Positions 37,032 through 49,700 of a stretch of DNA of 64,000 bases are shown here, piece by piece. This stretch comes from Rhexocercosporidium sp. MPI-PUGE-AT-0058 (Eukaryota > Ascomycota > Leotiomycetes > Helotiales). The DNA lies in assembly GCA_020746875.1 (NCBI GenBank), contig JAGTJL010000009.1:1984001-2048000 (forward strand), in the 5' to 3' direction. The position numbers and the translations under genes are program-made. How positions within the stretch are numbered: the stretch's first letter is position 1; every line of letters starts with the position of its first letter. Under the pieces are notes generated by a model that ran no database searches, was not told the origin of the DNA, and saw only the letters and a program-made list of their open reading frames with translations.

Positions 37032-37152
37032 TCGACAGATGGCCTGCTCCCGTCATTACAGCCTCAGAAGAGGCACGTCGTCTCCCCACACGACCAGCCC
37101 ACCCCCCCACGCGACAAGGGCACATCTTGTCGACTATCGTACTTCTGTTAGA

Positions 37153-38681
37153 TCAAGCTTTCCTCACATTCTCCTTCCGATTCGTTATACCATTCGTTCG
37201 GGTCTCGGTTGCAGACGTCTTGCCGTTTCCATTGCTGCTCAATGCTTGTCCATTGACCAAAACTTTAGGGCTCGATGGGTTCTCCTTGCCTTGTCGGGCG
37301 AGGGCATCCAATCTCTGCTCTTCCTGAAACTCATTCTCGTCGTTGTCACTGCGATCGTCCTCGGCAGTCTTGAGGAACACGAATCGCCACGCGATTCGTA
37401 GGATGTAGTAGAGCCAGAACAGGTTCAAGCCCTGGAGACTAGCTAGGAGAGCTGTAGAGATGTAGAATGAAAGGTCGCATTTGTATTGCTCAGTCTCCCA
37501 GTTCAGACCGTAGGGTCCGACAGTTTTAAACTCGTTGAATTCAGACCAGAGAATTCGAAGGTTCAGGTAGTGTCTAAGATAGATCCAGGCACAAACAAAG
37601 AACCCGAAATAGGGCCCTACGAGGGGGTGATCAAGGTAGTTGAGGGTTTTGGAGGTCTAATGAGTTAGTAATCGCTTTTGAAAGGGTATTCTAGGTACTT
37701 ACAGCAAGGAAGAAATCACTAATATCGTGAGTGATGAAGACACCCAAGCCCATGTAGGTGAAGTGGAAGCGGTAGCTCAAGAAGATCAGAGCCAAGGACA
37801 CTACATGGTGTCCAACCAATTCATTGTAATCCTTCCTTGGCTTCTCCATTCCCAGCATAAGGACAATGGCTTGCTGGGCCCAGTATGCAGCTTGGAAGAG
37901 GTAGTAAAACTTGAAGTAAGCCTCGTGGTGCTTGTGTGGGAATAGCTCATACATCGCCCTTGTGTTGAAGTACCAGAGTGGTGTCCGACTCATTACGAAC
38001 AATCCGCATGGACCAAGGAAGCCAAAGTAGATGGCAGTATACATCTGCTCCATAAAGCGGGATTGCTTTGCCCTACTCTTCAACCCACTTTTCTTCGCCA
38101 TAGGGCGCAGGAATTTCTGCATGATGAATTCTCTGGTGAAGGAGAGGACAATTACATAGAAAGCCACGAACGCAAAATCCCAGCGGCCCTTCCCATATTG
38201 AGTCGGCGTACCCAGCGGATCATTCGGATCGGGTGGCAGAGGATACGAGAGAAAGATGAAGTGGTGGATAGGGTTCGATTCAGTAGGATTAATCGCATAG
38301 AGGATGAGGAATATCGCAAGTAGTACCAGTGGAGAGACCCAAGTGTGTTTCAGCGCATATCGTTTCCATTGCTGGAAAAGTGTCTTCGCTTTGCGCCGTT
38401 TCGAAAAGGGCTTCTTGCGGTCTGATTCCTTCTGCGCCTGCTAGATATCAGCTATGTCGAGGAGGGCACAGAAAGGGGCTGCCGACTCTGATTGTTCCGG
38501 GAGACGGCGGTCTCATGTCCAAGGTTGCTAATGCCGGCGAACCTGTATCCCCAGCTCTGATCTCTCCCCCGAGCCCACTCGAACGTCTTCGAATCCGCGG
38601 TTTCTCAGGGTTGTTGTATCCTCCCAGGGGCGCCAATTTGTCGTCAGAAGACAAGAGCGGGAAAGCTTCTGTGGCAGTCAT
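37153..38681 (-). CDS. lag1: Lag1-type ceramide synthase (TLC domain)
   Basis: The minus-strand exons are 38681-38487, 38437-37703 and 37656-37153, giving 477 aa. The enzyme joins a fatty acyl-CoA to a sphingoid base in the ER membrane, the central step of ceramide and sphingolipid synthesis. The TLC domain runs from about residue 150 to 400 with several hydrophobic helices. The Lag1 motif at about residues 275-309 has the paired catalytic His residues (VGHHVVSLALIFLSYRFHFTYMG begins it; then GVFITHDISDFFLA). The first 90 residues are cytosolic, basic and Ser/Pro-rich, and the C-terminal tail is Asn/Lys-rich and acidic. Intron 2 (46 bp) has clear signals including GTAAGT and a TACTAAC branch. 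Intron 1 (49 bp) uses a weaker GTCGGC donor, so the exact N-terminal junction is less sure. The ATG at 38681 is the first in frame. Confidence 0.92.
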
Positions 38682-40528
38682 GTTCAGGAACAATGTGGTG
38701 CCTCCTCCAATAAAGAAATCAGCAGACCCTCTATATCATAGAAAAGTATCCAAAGTGGTAAAGGGATTTGGACAGCCGGCGGACGCGTTTATATGAAGTT
38801 TGTGAAATTTCGAAGTTCGGTGGTCGGGGTGAGATCAACTTTAATTACTGTCCGGGTGGATACCGACGCTTGCACTTGAAAGTCCCCCATCCGCCATTAC
38901 AGTAGCTCCCTACCCGGCTCTAATGATATCCCCTGCTTCTGGGTCAGTTTTCCGTCTCTGCCCTCCTTAGAGCTGTCTTACTCAGCACCGTAAGCACCAG
39001 CAAGACAATCTCAGCCTTCTCGTACCCCGGATTCGGATACGGCATTGCAATCAAATGGCACGTGATCAAGTAGATCGTCCGAAACGTCCGAATTTGAGGT
39101 TATATTGACTCTCGGAAACTCCTTCAAATTATCGTCAAGCTCTATCCATCCATGACAAGCTTGCTGTATTCCTGTTGCGTGTCCTCTTGCCCAATGCTAC
39201 TAGAAGACGGTAGGTAAGCATAACTGATACTAATCAAGAACAAGCGAGCTAGGATTCCTAGTTGGCTTAAGTATCTCGAGTTAAGCATAAGTTGATGCTT
39301 TGTATCGATGGACCTGATAGAGCTTGTACGTGATTTATGACGTTTTGGCTTGGCCCCATCAGAACCGTCATGTCGAAATTGCGGATGTGCCCTTCAATAT
39401 ACTGACTGTCTCACAAGTTGTCTAATAAAGTGGTTGATTGCAATTGACATGGTGGTTGGAAGTCTTGCTAATGTGAGTTCTTGGAATATGTCGGATTTAT
39501 CTTTCAACAATATATCCGCGTGATTAAATGCAGTTGCCTTTCAAAAATACAATCGATATGACCGGGCATCGGCCGGTGTGGATACCGTCAAAGTCGTTGC
39601 CCGGTGCATAAAGTTATACTCGGTGGCATAATATCACAATTCAATACTTTTAATTTCTTTTCTGTCCGTTTGAATATGGAGACCCGGTCATATACTACTT
39701 ACCAGATCTTGTCAAGCCACGAGTAGAAGATTTGTTCACGAAGCAGGTGAGAAAGGTCCTGACAACTCCTCATTGCAGCGTATGTTTTTCTAAGTTCTTT
39801 ATTGAAAATCCAGTTCCCATTCCAGGCACTTTTCAAGATATTCGCTCCCATAGAATTTAAACCCTTGAAATAAGTTTGTAACTCACCAAGTAAAGCAAAG
39901 GTCCGCATCGTTTAGTCGCAAATGGGATCTATCGGTTCGTGGAGCCTCAAAATTCGCTTTCCGCATTGGGAATACGAAAGTCTCAAGAGAAAAACCACAA
40001 ACCGGCCGGTAGTGATCAGACCTCTTCCCATGAGCTCGCAAATCCAAGCCCCAAATGCCAGCCAGACAATGTGGCAACCTCACCAAAGCGCTCAAAGGGC
40101 TCGAAGGCGGAAATCAGCCCGAGTCCTTGGACCAGTCCCTTAAAAGCAGCCGGGTCAGATGTGCAGCGGTAATCGCCTTACTTGACAGGAAAGATGAGGA
40201 ACAAAGGTCTAAGACTTCGGAGCTTGAAGACCAGGAGCCAGAACCGAAGAAAGAGATCATGGCAGAGAATATTACCGTGAAAAGTCTAGTGAGTACTGAC
40301 ACGAGATTGTGAAGACGGGCGAGCGTGCAGCATATTATTACGCTTGCGTTACGAATTTGGCCTTTGATATCCGTATGACGGCGCAGCTGTAACATTTTTC
40401 AGCTGAATGGAGCTCATATAGTACTTGCTCGAATACACAATCTGTTTGCCTAGCACCAAAGTCCAAAGTATTGTTAAATTTGATTGGTGAAGAGCGTTAT
40501 AGATGCCTGGAAAACGAAGTCTGCCTCC
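38682..40528. other. Upstream region of lag1 and intergenic DNA
   Basis: The part next to 38681 is the lag1 promoter and leader, which includes a 33-codon upstream frame listed separately. Around 39700-39908 a 69-codon minus-strand frame ends exactly at a GTAAGT donor (near 39699), hinting at an exon, but I could not find convincing partner exons. The sequence at about 39480-39700 is relatively AT-rich. Confidence 0.35.
38944..39045 (-). CDS. Candidate upstream ORF (33 codons) in the lag1 leader
   Basis: An ATG at 39045 starts a 33-codon frame (MPYPNPGYEKAEIVLLVLTV ...) ending in TGA at 38946-38944, about 260 bases before the lag1 ATG on the same strand. It carries a hydrophobic stretch. If it lies in the lag1 leader it could tune translation, or it could be a separate small protein. 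Only transcript ends would decide. Confidence 0.25.
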   Translation of the reverse strand: MPYPNPGYEKAEIVLLVLTVLSKTALRRAETEN

Positions 40529-41249
40529 TCAAGCTTTTGCTCCCTCTTCTGTAGCCTTGATCTTCTCGAAGAGTCTCAGGAACACCTCCGAATCCTGTGC
40601 ACCCCCAACCTCGTACTTCCCCTGTATCGTGAAGTTCGGCACACCCGTGATCTGATTCAACTTTGCTTGTTCGACCTCCTCATCAACATCCTTTCCACCC
40701 TTATCAGTCTCCAACCAGTCCTTGGCTTCCTTCTCATCCAATCCGGCCTTGACAGCTGCGTTCAAGAGAACATCGTGACTCGTGATGTCGCCCTCGTTTT
40801 CAAAATAAGCAGCGAAGAGCTGCTCCACCACCTTCGTTTGCGTCTCTGGCGACTTCGACTTTCCAAGTTGAATCAGACGATGGCTGTCTCTGGTATTTCC
40901 CGTCTTGCCACCGAATTTGAAATTGATACCTGATTCCTTGCCAGTCTGCGCCAGCCGCTCAAAAATCATAGACGTGCGCTCTTCGCCAAATTTGGTCTTG
41001 TAGTAAGCAGTCTTGTCGACACCTATTTCTTGATCAGAACGGTGTGTGAAGATGTCATGTTTCAGACCATTTACCGTATTTTGGAGCGCCAGGATTCAGG
41101 TAGAATGGCAACCATGTAGTTGAAAATGTATCATCAGAGTCTGGGTGCAGTTGTTTGTACGCTGTGATAGCAGCGTCGAGCTTCTTTTTGCCGACATAAC
41201 ACCATGGACATACGCTATCTGACACAATCTCAATATTGAAAGCCGTCAT
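40529..41249 (-). CDS. FrnE/DsbA-like thiol-disulfide oxidoreductase
   Basis: The minus-strand exons are 41249-41075 and 41022-40529, giving 222 aa, with a 52-bp intron (GTAAAT donor, AATAG acceptor). The fold is DsbA-like thioredoxin: strand FNIEIVSDSVCPWCYVGKKK carries the redox motif CPWC at residues 14-17, an alpha-helical insertion follows, and the cis-proline loop TGVPNFTI lies near residue 185. Fungal members of this family are related to FrnE and to 2-hydroxychromene isomerases. They are thought to act in cytosolic thiol redox chemistry, with natural substrates unknown. An in-frame ATG at 41273 would add eight residues (MFRPTLHR), possibly a weak mitochondrial presequence. I prefer the shorter start because the family begins just before the first strand. 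Confidence 0.88.
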
Positions 41250-41273
41250 CCTGTGCAGAGTCGGCCTGAACAT

Positions 41274-42161
41274 TCACTGGGAACAGCTTGAAGAGAAAGG
41301 AGGCTAAGCTTCAGATGCCGAAAAGATATGTCGTGTATCGAAGGAGAGAAAAGAAGTACTTGTAGGCGAAAGTAGAAGCAACGAGAAGAATTGTGATTAC
41401 TTATCAATGAAAGGTCTCGTGGGGTCTCGGTCTCGGAGATTTGGCTGGAAAGGATTAGAAATCAGGAAATTTTGAAAGATCCCCGCTCCCAAGCGTCATG
41501 ACGGTGATCTCGGCCGCATCGGCTAAACGTGGGAGCCGCGCGCTTGGTATATTCTCAAAGGTACCTCCGTACCATTAATATGATATGCCCTTCTAAGCTG
41601 TTGATAGGATTTGGCATGATGGAGATTTGAGACTGTAAACAGGTGACTACCGCTGGCCAACTACCGAACTTGGTTCATGACCATAGAGATGGATTTCGAA
41701 GAAAACGCCAATTCTATAAATCAACGGACTTCAGGTTGAATTGCATGATCGAAGAAAGAAAATAAAATGTAGGAGATAAGCAGACGCAGACTACCAGCAA
41801 TTCCCAACCAAAAAAGATTGGGAGCTCTCATGGTAGTTCGTGCTGAACTTGCAGAGAGCCACGAACCAGACAATGTAAGACGCACTTGAGCTCCACATGT
41901 AGACGCGTGCATGCCTGGCAATTCATCTTTTTTTCGACTCACACCAATCGAAGATGGTTGGGCTCAAGAGGATTTAAAGTCGTTGTTTCTCTAGGCTCGA
42001 CACCACTTTGAGACCTGATAACCTCCAATCAAAGTCAACCAAACGCCATCGCTAAAGACAAATGCCAGTATTTTCCCCTCGAAACGCCATCGAATGCATG
42101 CGATGCGTCACGGCTTCTCGGACAACCTCAGATTCCCGACCAACCGCAGTTACATGATCGC
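41274..42161. other. Intergenic region between the FrnE-like and TFIIE beta genes
   Basis: The part nearest 41274 is the promoter of the oxidoreductase, and the part nearest 42161 is the 3' UTR of the TFIIE gene. Nothing else is recognised. Confidence 0.45.
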
Positions 42162-43073
42162 TCATCGCTTCAAGTGTGAGAAATCCTTGAGAAGGTGGGA
42201 CATGTGCGTGTTCGTAGTCTTTCCGCCCTTTCTGGCCGCTCTCTTCTTCTTCTCCTTTGCCTTCGGGGCGGCCTTGACACGCTTGCTGGGATCTTCGCTG
42301 GCGGGTTTCTGACCAGCCTCCTGGAGTTTTCGGACAAGCTCATCGACGCTGGGTAATTCGATTTTGTGCCACATGACTTGAAATTCGGGGTCGATGCCAT
42401 GAACCAAGGTTGGGTCGTTACTCCAAACCATCCTGGCGTGATTGTCCTTCTTCGTTCTTGTGACCAGAACCTTGTGCTCCTTCTCCAGCTCGTCGATGGC
42501 ATCCTCGCAATCCTGCCAGCCATCCTTCAAATCCTTGACAGAGACACCTTGCGCATCGGCCTTCTTTTGCAGGTATGCGATTAAATCTTTCTTGGAGCGG
42601 ACATTGATGATCGGGCGGTGCATGTAAGAACCTGAATCCCAACTCTGAGACTTCAGGTTTAGATCCGGGAACCACTGAACTCGGTCATGTTTCTTGAGGA
42701 TTTTGGCGATCATTTGCTTCGTTCCCTCGTCGGTATGGACCTGGCTCAAGTACTGCAAGATCTCTTGGAATGTCTTTGCCTCATCCTTCTTCTTTAAGAA
42801 CTCAATAACGTAGGTAACTTGAGTGAATGCCTCGTTTCCATAACCGGTAGCAGCAGGTTGAGAGTAGACGATATTCTTTTTAGATTCTGACTCTCTCTTT
42901 CTCTTTGCGTCCTTGTTCTCAGTCCTCGAAGCATTCGAGGCATTCGATGGAGCGGGAGATGGCGCAGATTCAGGAACCGGCGCTGTGAGATTGCGTTTTG
43001 TGGAGATTTTTGGTGCTGCAGACATAGCATCGCTCTTAAAAAGAGCCTGCTGCTTATCGAGATAGGAAGACAT
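42162..43073 (-). CDS. tfa2: Transcription initiation factor IIE subunit beta
   Basis: Single exon, 303 aa (yeast Tfa2 is 328). TFIIE beta pairs with TFIIE alpha and recruits and regulates TFIIH at RNA polymerase II promoters. The N-terminus is disordered and basic. Two winged-helix domains follow: the first about residues 80-145 (GNEAFTQVTYVIEFLKKK, TFQEILQYL, RVQWFPDL), the second about 150-225 (PIINVRSKKDLIAYLQKK, DAIDELEKEHKVLVTRT, RMVWSNDP). A WHKIELP segment precedes a Lys-rich C-terminus (RAARKGGKTTNTHMSHLLKD). The ATG at 43073 (MSSYLDKQQALF) is chosen. An in-frame upstream extension to 43280 is Cys/Ser-rich and likely leader. It is divergently arranged with the Mlp1/Tpr gene. Confidence 0.93.
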   Translation of the reverse strand: MSSYLDKQQALFKSDAMSAAPKISTKRNLTAPVPESAPSPAPSNASNASRTENKDAKRKRESESKKNIVYSQPAATGYGNEAFTQVTYVIEFLKKKDEAKTFQEILQYLSQVHTDEGTKQMIAKILKKHDRVQWFPDLNLKSQSWDSGSYMHRPIINVRSKKDLIAYLQKKADAQGVSVKDLKDGWQDCEDAIDELEKEHKVLVTRTKKDNHARMVWSNDPTLVHGIDPEFQVMWHKIELPSVDELVRKLQEAGQKPASEDPSKRVKAAPKAKEKKKRAARKGGKTTNTHMSHLLKDFSHLKR

Positions 43074-43709
43074 GGCGAGTGAGGTAGAGAGGGTCGAGAT
43101 GAGGAGGTTGAAAGAATGAAGATTGCGAGGAATTTGTGTCAACTGAGGTTGACGAAGCCGGGAGGGTAGACCAGTCTTCGGGTCGCAGTCGCAGTCGCAG
43201 TCACTACAGTCGTAGTGCAACGGTGAATGACATGGAGCCGTGCTCGAGCAAGTTTTGCGGTGAAATGATAATTGCGACAAAGGAAAACGGAAACGGGCTC
43301 CAAGGTGAAAGGTGAAATAACGGGGTGAAGTCTAGCCTAGGTTCAGCCTGGGGCAAAGTCGGCGAGGCTCCCAGATCCAACCCGCAAGTCTTGGCACTGT
43401 ACGCTCGGCTGCGCTAGTGGGACCTACCTAGACGTTTGCAAGAGGAGCTTCAAAGGATGGCCATTCTTCGACCAACAAACCCTCAAATTTCCTCCTCCTC
43501 CGCACATATTCACGGTTTGTCGCTCGGGACTGAGAGCCTGCGAGGAATGTGCCATTCTTTCGGATCTTGGTTCTTCTAATTTACCTCTTTCCTGCTGCGC
43601 AGCACTATACAGCGCATACACAACAAACGCGTTCCGATTATTTCATCAACGTCAACCCCTTGTGTCCTCATGACATATCGACGAAATTCATGAGGATCCA
43701 TTCGTAACC
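43074..43709. promoter_or_regulatory. Divergent promoter between TFIIE beta and Mlp1/Tpr
   Basis: The two ATGs lie 636 bases apart, head to head. The region has a GCAGTC-type repeat near 43188-43206 and GGTGAAA repeats near 43300-43320. It must carry the promoters of both a general transcription factor and a nuclear-pore protein. Confidence 0.6.
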
Positions 43710-46700
43710 ATGGCTACGGCTGTACTGGATGTCGACTACTTGTCGGCCTACCTGGGTGTTCCCCAACAGACTCTCACTTCCACCATCGATTCGCCGACGG
43801 CCGAGCTTGTCCGATCGGTTCTCGAAGCTGTCACTGTGAAGGCGCGCGAGCATGATGAGTTGGCAGCAGATAAGCTACGGGTGGATATCGAACTAGAGAA
43901 CTCAGTCCGGACTTCAGAGACGCGTATCGAAGGCCTGCGCGCCAATGTCGAGAAGGCGCAGAAGACCGTTGAAGAGGTTCGCACGAAGTTGAAGGAAGAA
44001 GGTATTTGCCGCAAAAAGAATCACTAAATATACCCATGTTAATCATATTGTTTTGACAGAAAACGCGAAATCATCCCTCGAAAGCGAATTGCAAGCCTTG
44101 AAGTCATCCTCGACTACCTCAACATCTGAAGTGGAGACATTGCATGCCCGAATCACCTCTCTGGAAGCCGGCAATCGAGACACCCTAGCTGTACTCGAGT
44201 CAAAGACAACAGCAAACGACGAACTTGCCAGGGATCTCCAAAAGCAACATCAAAAGGGCCTGGAACTTAGCCAACAGATTACGGCTCTACAACAGACCGT
44301 CCAAAACGCGAATTCGGCAGCCTCGAGCGCAAAGTTTCGCGAGCAGTCCTTGAAGCAAGAAATCGAGCTAGCCAAGCGTAATAACGAGTGGTTCGAGAAT
44401 GAATTGAAGACAAAGAGTGCAGAAGCTTTGAAGTATCGGAAGGAGAAGGGGGCCCGAATTGCCGAGCTTCAGCGCCTGAACGAAGATGCAAACTCGAACC
44501 TGGAGGCTTTGAAGAAGACCGAGCAAGCTTTGAGAACTCGTGTGGACGAGATTCAGAAGAAAGCAGAAGAGTCTCTCGGAAAGGTGCAGCAACTCCAAGA
44601 AGCTGCCGCGAAGTCCGAGGAAGGCTTCCGCCAGGAGTTAGAGAGTGCTCGAAGACTCGCGGAACTCCAGTCCCAGCAAACGGAAACCCACAAGAGCCGA
44701 TTGAAAGAGGTCGAGGCCAGTCTTGAGAAAGTCAAGGATGATGCGGCTGCACAGGTTTCCAGGATCGAGCAGACGTTGGAGGAGGAAAAGCAAGAACGAG
44801 ACCGAGCAGAGCACCGAAATGCTGAATTTGAGGCAGAGATAGACCGTCTAGAAACTTTGTTGTCTGCGCCCCGCGCTGGATCGATTCCTGGAACACCTCG
44901 ACAAAGTTTGAATGGCTCTACACTTGGCAGGTCAGGATCACCAGGTCAATTTGGAACCCCTGGATCAGTCCGGAAATCTGTTCTCACTGTAACGCAACTC
45001 ACAGAAGACTATCACAAGCTCAAGATGCAATACAATGCAGAGAAGCGACGTGGCGACCGTCTCACAGCGGAAATGGAGGAGATGATGCAGGGCTTGGAAG
45101 CGAAACAGCCTGAAATTGAGGAGATCCAGGCCGAGAATGGACGTCTTCATCAAGAAGTGATTGAAATGTCCAAGTTTGTTGACCAGACCGGAAAGGAGAG
45201 AGACCGCGCGAAGAAGGATGCTAGAAAGGCAGAGAGTGAAGCGTCCACCGCCCATGCTGAAGCAAGCATTCTTCGTCAGCAGCTCAGAGATCTCAGTGCC
45301 CAGATCAAGATGTTGCTGTGCGACTTGGAGGCCCGAAATCGCGGGTTGGATGCCTTGAGTCCTGCAGATCGAGCACAAATGGAGCGTTTGGCTAGGGGTG
45401 AAGTTGAAGAAGGAGCCTTCGAAGGTCTCACCGATACCGATCGATTCATCAGCCAACGCCTTACTGTCTTCCGCAGTGTCAGCGAACTCCAAGAGAAGAA
45501 CCAGGAGCTGCTCAAGATCACTCGTCAATTGGGTGCCCAGATGGAAAGTGAAGAAGCACTTGCTGCCAAACACCAAGCCGCTCAAGATCACGAAGAAGTC
45601 CAGAACCTCCAAGCAAAGATTGAAAGTTACAAGGATGAACTTCAGTCCATGATTACTCGCTCCGAGAGTTATATCAAAGAGAGGGACATGTTCCGACGCA
45701 TGCTTCAACATCGGGGGCAATTGCCACCTACTTCGGATCTCGTATCTGTCTTCGGTCAATCGGTTGATGGCAATCAGAATGGGTTAATCCAATCGACCGA
45801 GCAGGCGCCTGGCAGCCGAGATAATGCCATTCTTTTGCGAGAGTTGCAGTCTCATTTCGATCTGTACAGAGAGGAGCAATCGACGGACCGCCGGACCATG
45901 AAGGAGCAGTTGGAGAGACTTTCGCAGGAGAAGGGTGCCCTTCAAGCCGAAATCGCCAAGATAACCAGCCAGATCACATTTGTCAACGAACGCTACGATT
46001 TGCTCAACTCCAATTATAACATGCTCAACAACGAGAATAGCGAATTGCGAAAGCGATCAAACATTCTGTCTGAAGCATCCGCAAAGCAAGATTTGCGTAC
46101 CCAACAGGTTGCCGAAGATCTTGTTGAAGCTAGAGGCCTGGTGGAGAGCATGCGAAACGAGAATGCAAACCTGAAGGCGGAGAAGAAGCTCTGGAAAGAT
46201 ATCCAAGATCGTCTTAGCCAGGACAACGAAGGGCTGATGAATGAGCGTTCCAGATTGAATACTCTCATTGCCAACCAGCAAACACTTCAGAATGAGCGCG
46301 AGCTTGCCGATTCCGAGACCAGGCGCCGATTGACATCCCAGGTAGAGAACCTGGAAGCCGAGTTAAACATCACAAAGCGCAAGCTCAACGATGAAGTCGA
46401 GGAAAATAGGAAGGCACAGCTGCGTAAGGAATACGACGCTCAACAATCCCAAAAACGCATCGATGACCTTGCCTTGAGCCTTAGCCAGGTCAGAGAGGAG
46501 TTGGTTGCCGCCAAAACCACTCGTGATCACTTACAATCGAGGGTCGATGAACTCACAATTGAGCTGAAGAGTGCCGAGGAGCGCGTGGTACTTCTACAAC
46601 CAAGACCAACACCTCGTCCGGGCACCAATGCCGAGACAACAGTTACCAGTGATGATCCCACCGATGGCGAACTTGATAGGGAGCAGGAACTGGCGATTGA

Positions 46701-49700
46701 GGTGTCGGAATTGAAGAGAGATCTTGATCTTGCAAAATCAGAGCTTGAGAACACTAAGAGTCAAATGGAGCAGTATAAGTCCATCAGTCAGTCATCGGAA
46801 GAGGAACTTGCTAGTTTCAACGCGACCCAAGACCAATACCGCGAGGAAATGGATAGCATCATTGAGGAGAAGGACACCAAGATTCGAGAACTCGAGCAAA
46901 GAGTTGACGACATCTCATCTGAGCTCACCAACACCAATAACGAACTCACTGCACTTCGAAATGGCCAGTCCGAAGTGGCTAGGCAAGCCGAAGAACAACA
47001 AGCTGCTTTGCAGGCTGAGATTGCTCGACTCAAGGACGAGGATGAGAAACACGCTACCGCAGCTCAATTTCATCAACAAGACCTTCGTGCCCAGGCAGCC
47101 ATCGCAACCAAGGCTCAGCAAGACTATGAGAACGAGCTTGTCAAGCACGCAGAGGCAGCGAAGTTACTCCAGGTCCTTAGAGGTGAATACAACCAACTCA
47201 AAACGGAATCTGTTACTTTCAAGGCCGAGGCGGAGTCAGCTAAGGTAACTCTGAATCAGAGCCAAAACTCTTGGGAAGAACGTCGTGATCAGTTCGAGAA
47301 TGAGCTAAAGGAATTGAGAACTCGACGTGATGATCTCAATGCACAAAATAAGCTTCTGCACCAGCAGCTAGAGAACGTCGGCGCCCAAATTACGGGTCTC
47401 CAGCAAAGTCGCTCAACTCTACCCGAGTCAAGTGCAGCTGAATCTGGCTCCCCACCGACGGACTCGGCCAACGATCGTAATGCCGATGGTCTCCGAGAGC
47501 TCAATAACTTCTTGAGGCGAGAGAAGGAAATCGTGGAGGTTCAATACGAATTGAAGACTCAGGAGGCTAAGCGCCTGCAACAGCAGCTCGATTATACGCA
47601 ATCGCAGCTCGACGAGAGCCGACTTAAGCTAGATCAAGAGCGTCGCCAACATGCCGATGGCGGCCGTAGCTCTATCGCCCACAAGGACTTGATGGAGAAG
47701 CTAAACGAGCTGAATCTTTTCCGCGAAAGCAGCATCACTCTCAGAAATGAGGCCCGCCAGGCGCAAGCCCAGCTAATCGAGAAAACCAAGCGAGTCGAAG
47801 ATCTGCTCGGACAGATCCAACCACTTGAGAGCAAAATCCGAGAGCTTGAGCAGGGTAAAGAGACGTCGGACGGCGAGATGCGCTTGCTACAGGAGGACCG
47901 TGACCGATGGCAGAAGCGGACTCAGGATATCATTTCTAAATATGACCGCATCGATCCGGCGGAAATGGAACAACTTAAGGAGACTATCGAATCGCTGCGA
48001 GCCGAACGCGACTCGTTGATTGAAGAACAGCAGCCTCTGCAAGAGAAGATACAAGGTCTGGAGGGAGAGAAAGCTGCGTGGCAACAATCCCGTACGAAAT
48101 TAATCGAGCAGGCTAAGGAGAGAAACCGTATCAATTTGAAGGAGAATAAAGACCGAACAGCCGAAAGGGATGCAGCGCTCCAAGAGAAGGAGACGCTCCA
48201 GCACCAACTGACCAGCCTCCAACAACAGCTCGAGACCGCCATCCAAGAGAAGGAGGCTGCTGAACAGCAGCTCACGTCTCTTACCCAAGAATTCGAAATA
48301 GTTAAATCCGAACGGGATCGTGCTTTGTTAAATGTTTCCGCAACTCCTCAGCCTGCTGTTGCACAACCTGTCGTATCACAAAGCGATCCAGCTCTTGATC
48401 AGCAACTCGCAGATCTTCGCAAAGAACTAGAACAGGTCAAAGAAGAAAAACAGGCTTTGGAAACTCAACTCAAAGACTTACAAGAGCAGCTCCAGAAGTC
48501 AAATTCTGAACGAGAGGGGGCTATTGCTGAAGCAGCTCAAGCAAGATTGAAGTACAGTGCTCAATCATCCGATGCCCAAGTGCAGAATGGCGCCGAAGAG
48601 GGCCAAGTCGACGAGACTCCGAATGCAGGCCTCTCTGACGAGGAGAGAAAAGTACTAGAAGACCGCATTACAGCAGCAGAAGCTAAGATGAAGGATGCAG
48701 AGGAGAAGGCAGCCAAAATGGAGGGAGACATGGACAACACAGTACGGGTCCGATCAGAGAGGATGAAATCCGCGTTGAACAAGAAGCTGGTCGAGTCAAG
48801 AGAGGCCCAGAAGGCCGAGCTTGAAGCCGAGTATAACTTGAAGCTGGAGCAAGAAAAACAAATCTGGCTGGCAGAGAATAAAGTCGCCCAGACTCCCAGC
48901 ACCCCATTGAAGTCCGCCATAGAGCAACTGAAGCCGGCCAACGATGTAGCCCCTACGACCCCTGCAACTCCGGCGACTCCTGGTCAGAAGCCTGATCCAG
49001 CAAACCAGACTTTGGCAAATCTCCCTGAGGCGGAAGTTCGTGAATTCATATCGAAGAATCCAACGGCTCAGTCCATCATTAAGCACAACATCAAGAACAT
49101 CGTCAGCAAGGAGACCCAGAAGTTCAAGGATGAGCATGTCAAGGAGACTCAGAAGCTAATCGAGGAAAATGCGAAGGCGTTAGCTGAGGCTTCTCAAAAA
49201 GCGGAAGCCGCAAAGACAAACGCGGTTTTCATGGAGAGCAGAAAATCTGCTTTGAAAATCAACATGTCTGAGAACAAGGCCCGCACCGCCACAGGAAAGC
49301 TAGAGGTTGTCGAGCAAGCTGTTCAAGAGACACCCCAGAAACCTGTCGTAGAGGTATGGGAGGATGTGAAAGCGTGGAAGCCTCCACCTGCTGCTCCCGC
49401 TACTACTCCTGCTACTGGTAACGACTCCATAACCATACTTTTCTTTCCGAGCTAACTAGTCAACAGAAACAGCGGCGCAGACAAATGGAACCACTACTAC
49501 ACCCGCGGAAGTCAAATCCGAAGTGCCTGTCAATCCATCATCAGCTCAGCCTCTTTTACCGACCCAACCGCCCCAGCAACGACAGGCATCCCAAGCATCG
49601 AATGCTTCTTTGGGTCAGAACGGAACAGCGGTGTTGCCTCCCAGCAACATTCCCAACGTAAGTAGTTGTCATCATCCTTATCTACATCGGCTAATTAAAC

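Noticed and set aside
44965..45759. 264-codon minus-strand frame inside the Mlp1/Tpr exon
   Set aside because: It is the antisense shadow of a coiled-coil exon whose plus-strand frame is continuous for 5.4 kb.
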